Positions 62,381-64,000 of a stretch of 64,000 bases of DNA are shown in pieces. How positions within the stretch are numbered: the first letter of the stretch is position 1; every line of letters begins with the position of its first letter. Position numbers and translations under genes: made by a program. Origin of the DNA: Sphingobacterium thalpophilum (GTDB lineage Bacteria; Bacteroidota; Bacteroidia; Sphingobacteriales; Sphingobacteriaceae); NCBI RefSeq assembly GCF_038396785.1, contig NZ_CP151087.1, positions 1,116,001 to 1,180,000 on the forward strand. The letters are read 5' to 3'. The notes under the pieces are model-generated. The model worked only from the letters and a program-made list of their open reading frames with translations. It was not told the DNA's origin and ran no database searches.

Positions 62381-63177
62381 TTAAAACAACGAAGTCTGCG
62401 CCGTATCACTTCCCAATGGCGGCAATCCCTCCCAATCAAAAGCTTCATAACGGTGCTTTCCATCGGGACGGTTTGGATATCCTCTCAAGGTATACACTGG
62501 ATAATGCTTCAACTTTTCATTGGGCATTTCAAACAGGAAAATCGGTGGCATATCGTCTTCGTTAATATCCTCGATCCATTGACGCTCAAGATCCTCAGGC
62601 AAGAACAAAGGCATACGATGTTTATTTGGCCCATCATTATGGATATTGGCCATCACTTCATTGGCTGCACGCGTAAGCATCCCAAAAGATCCTACACGTT
62701 CAACCACGCCATCTTCATCCACCGTCTCATGCCACTGGTACAAACCTGGTAAATAGAATAGCTCTCTCCCCGCTTCACCGATGAAATAAGGCACTTTCTT
62801 TTTCAATCCCTTTACCGCACGATGCTCAAAGGTGCCACTCACCGGGGTAAGGCAACGTTGCTTGCGCAAGCGATACCAATAGGATTTTTTATCCTCCAGG
62901 ATACGCTCGCTACGCACATTGATCATATTGCGCCGGCGATCGGCCTGCAGCTTGGGATCGTCAATATAGGTAGGTAATACCCCCCACTCCATCTCGGTCA
63001 AGGCCAGCTGGCTTGAGTCCTTGTCCTTATACAGGATCGGATATTTGGGAAAGGTAATAGCTTGAACGTTTTCTAGATAGTCATAATTGTAATCCAATTG
63101 ACGGCGCTCGTCCCGCAATTGCGGAAAGGTCTTTTTGATAATCTCAATATGGTATAGAGGCTAATATCCCAGCACTT
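62381..63177 (-). pseudogene. SRAP (HMCES/YedK-like) gene with damaged start
   Basis: The body (62381-63118, about 245 residues) is a clear SRAP domain: NMINVRSERILEDKKS, RCLTPVSGTFEHRAV, ANIHNDGPNKHRMPLFL. SRAP proteins need Cys at position 2 to crosslink abasic sites in single-stranded DNA. Upstream, another frame reads CWDISLYT (Cys codon 63172-63174), preceded by AAG where ATG is expected, and a single missing base at about 63150 is needed to join it to IEIIKKTFPQLRD. Any product from a later start lacks the catalytic Cys. The alternative is a sequencing error plus an unusual start. Confidence 0.75.
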
Positions 63178-63286
63178 AATGGTATCCGTTTTGTTTGGCT
63201 TTGATACGCATATACGCAATTTGTGTTGTAAACAAGGATTACCCTAAGCTAATAAAATAGTTCTTTGCAGTACGGAAAGGATCTGA

Positions 63287-63760
63287 TTACCGAAGGATCT
63301 CGATAGCAAATACTTTCTTTTTGGTCTGCCCATCGGTAATGGTAGCCACTACCCGACCATATTCTAGGGAGAATAAAATATCAATGGGATTTTTGCGCTG
63401 AAACCTGGTCTTGGTACGCAGGTAATTGACAATATTTTTCTCGTAGAGCTTAAGCATACGCTTATCCCAATTCTCCTCCTTGATGCGATTGAGGAAGATC
63501 CGATAGCCTGATCCTGTTTCCAACAAGCTTTCGATCTTATCGGTATCCTGCGGCAGCTGCAAAGCTCTTCCCTCCTTTGCCCCCAGTTGATGGGCATGCT
63601 GATCGGCGGCTTCCTTATCATCATAAGGCGTGAGCAGAAAGCCTGTCTTTTCCTTGACATCGGGCCACTCAAAGCGCTGCAGCACAAAGTCGGCATAGCC
63701 CGACTCGACGAGCTCGCGAAACGAACTTTTGGTGACTTGTTCAAAGGGATTGTACAGCAT
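63287..63760 (-). CDS. Conserved-looking hypothetical protein
   Basis: A 157-residue soluble protein with no signal peptide: FRELVESGYADFVLQRFEWP, GSGYRIFLNRIKEENWDKRM, FSLEYGRVVATITDGQTKKK. No family recognised. It lies upstream of the SRAP gene in the same direction with a 110-base gap, and the two may have formed a DNA-damage-related pair. Confidence 0.65.
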   Translation of the reverse strand: MLYNPFEQVTKSSFRELVESGYADFVLQRFEWPDVKEKTGFLLTPYDDKEAADQHAHQLGAKEGRALQLPQDTDKIESLLETGSGYRIFLNRIKEENWDKRMLKLYEKNIVNYLRTKTRFQRKNPIDILFSLEYGRVVATITDGQTKKKVFAIEILR

Positions 63761-64000
63761 AGGACTAAGATAGGATTTATATCACAAAAAAGGCCGGAAT
63801 AAACCAGCCCTGATATATATAGTTATGATCCCAATAATGGGATAGTCGGTTTCAAAAAAAGCTGGCCTAACAAGTGCAAATCAAGCCAGCAAAAGCAATC
63901 TTCTCATTTTTCGAATAAAGGACAACAGAAATATAAAATTCGTTTGATCTTTTTATAAAAAGGTTGAGTTCGTCTCTTCGACCTTACAATTATTTTATTT
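63761..64000. other. Non-coding right edge
   Basis: About 240 bases with a small hairpin (ATCCCA / TGGGAT near 63827) and no supported gene before the window ends. Confidence 0.4.

Noticed and set aside
1..64000. tRNA, rRNA or replication origin
   Set aside because: No cloverleaf-like segments, rRNA core sequences, dnaA-box clusters or partition genes were seen on reading.

Overview
The window comes from a member of the Bacteroidota, most likely Sphingobacterium or a close Sphingobacteriaceae relative. The signs are several SusC/SusD pairs, a mannan utilisation locus of Bacteroidota type, a SusCD-TlpA cluster, DUF6266/DUF5675 proteins, an ISAon1 element and TAnnTTTG-like promoter signals. 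This assignment rests on recognised families, not on a database search. No rRNA, tRNA or CRISPR array was seen.

1-15.4 kb is a minus-strand polysaccharide utilisation locus (PUL) for beta-mannan or glucomannan. In transcription order it holds an AraC regulator, SusC, SusD, a surface glycan-binding lipoprotein, a GH5 endoglucanase/mannanase, a CE7-type acetyl esterase, a GH130 mannosylglucose phosphorylase, a GPH/MFS transporter, a mannobiose/cellobiose 2-epimerase and two GH26 mannanases, the last cut by the window edge. Together they describe deacetylation and cutting of mannan, import, epimerisation of mannobiose to mannosyl-glucose, and phosphorolysis. 15.5-20.7 kb holds a TonB-dependent receptor (possibly for zinc) divergent from a lipoprotein across a 19-bp palindrome, then a Crp-type regulator and a RidA protein.

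20.7-26.1 kb is an accessory cassette. Four tightly packed genes (DUF6266, DUF5675 and two small hydrophobic proteins) lie between two inverted arrays of 11-bp phased CGG/CGA units. Behind it are an HTH gene, a membrane LytTR-like regulator, an orphan gene and an AraC regulator. A decayed copy of the last cassette gene lies at 15.5 kb. 26.6-33.3 kb is a SusC-SusD-TlpA cluster with a small CX6C peptide gene beside it. 34-37.3 kb is a patchwork of small genes, including a DUF1016 nuclease gene with two palindromes inside its coding sequence.

37.4-52.8 kb is a defence island. A C5 DNA methyltransferase and an Mrr-like nuclease follow a small controller-type HTH gene with a C-box-like operator. 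Directly downstream is an overlapping operon of GHKL (MutL/Hsp90-like) ATPase, Z1 protein, SMC/RecF-like ATPase and AIPR protein. This resembles the Mza (MutL-Z1-AIPR) class, but the Z1 protein has a C-terminal extension resembling a type IIG target-recognition domain. Vsr and HNH endonuclease genes lie on the far side of an IS4-family insertion.

53-64 kb is an insertion-sequence graveyard: three copies of one 1349-bp IS4-family element with 9-bp target duplications (the second split by an ISAon1-type element), IS630 and ISL3 relics, two truncated NUDIX genes and an Rhs toxin tail with a truncated immunity-like gene. An outer-membrane barrel, lipoproteins, an M57 metalloprotease whose start codon abuts an IS, and an SRAP gene that has apparently lost its start and catalytic Cys are also here.
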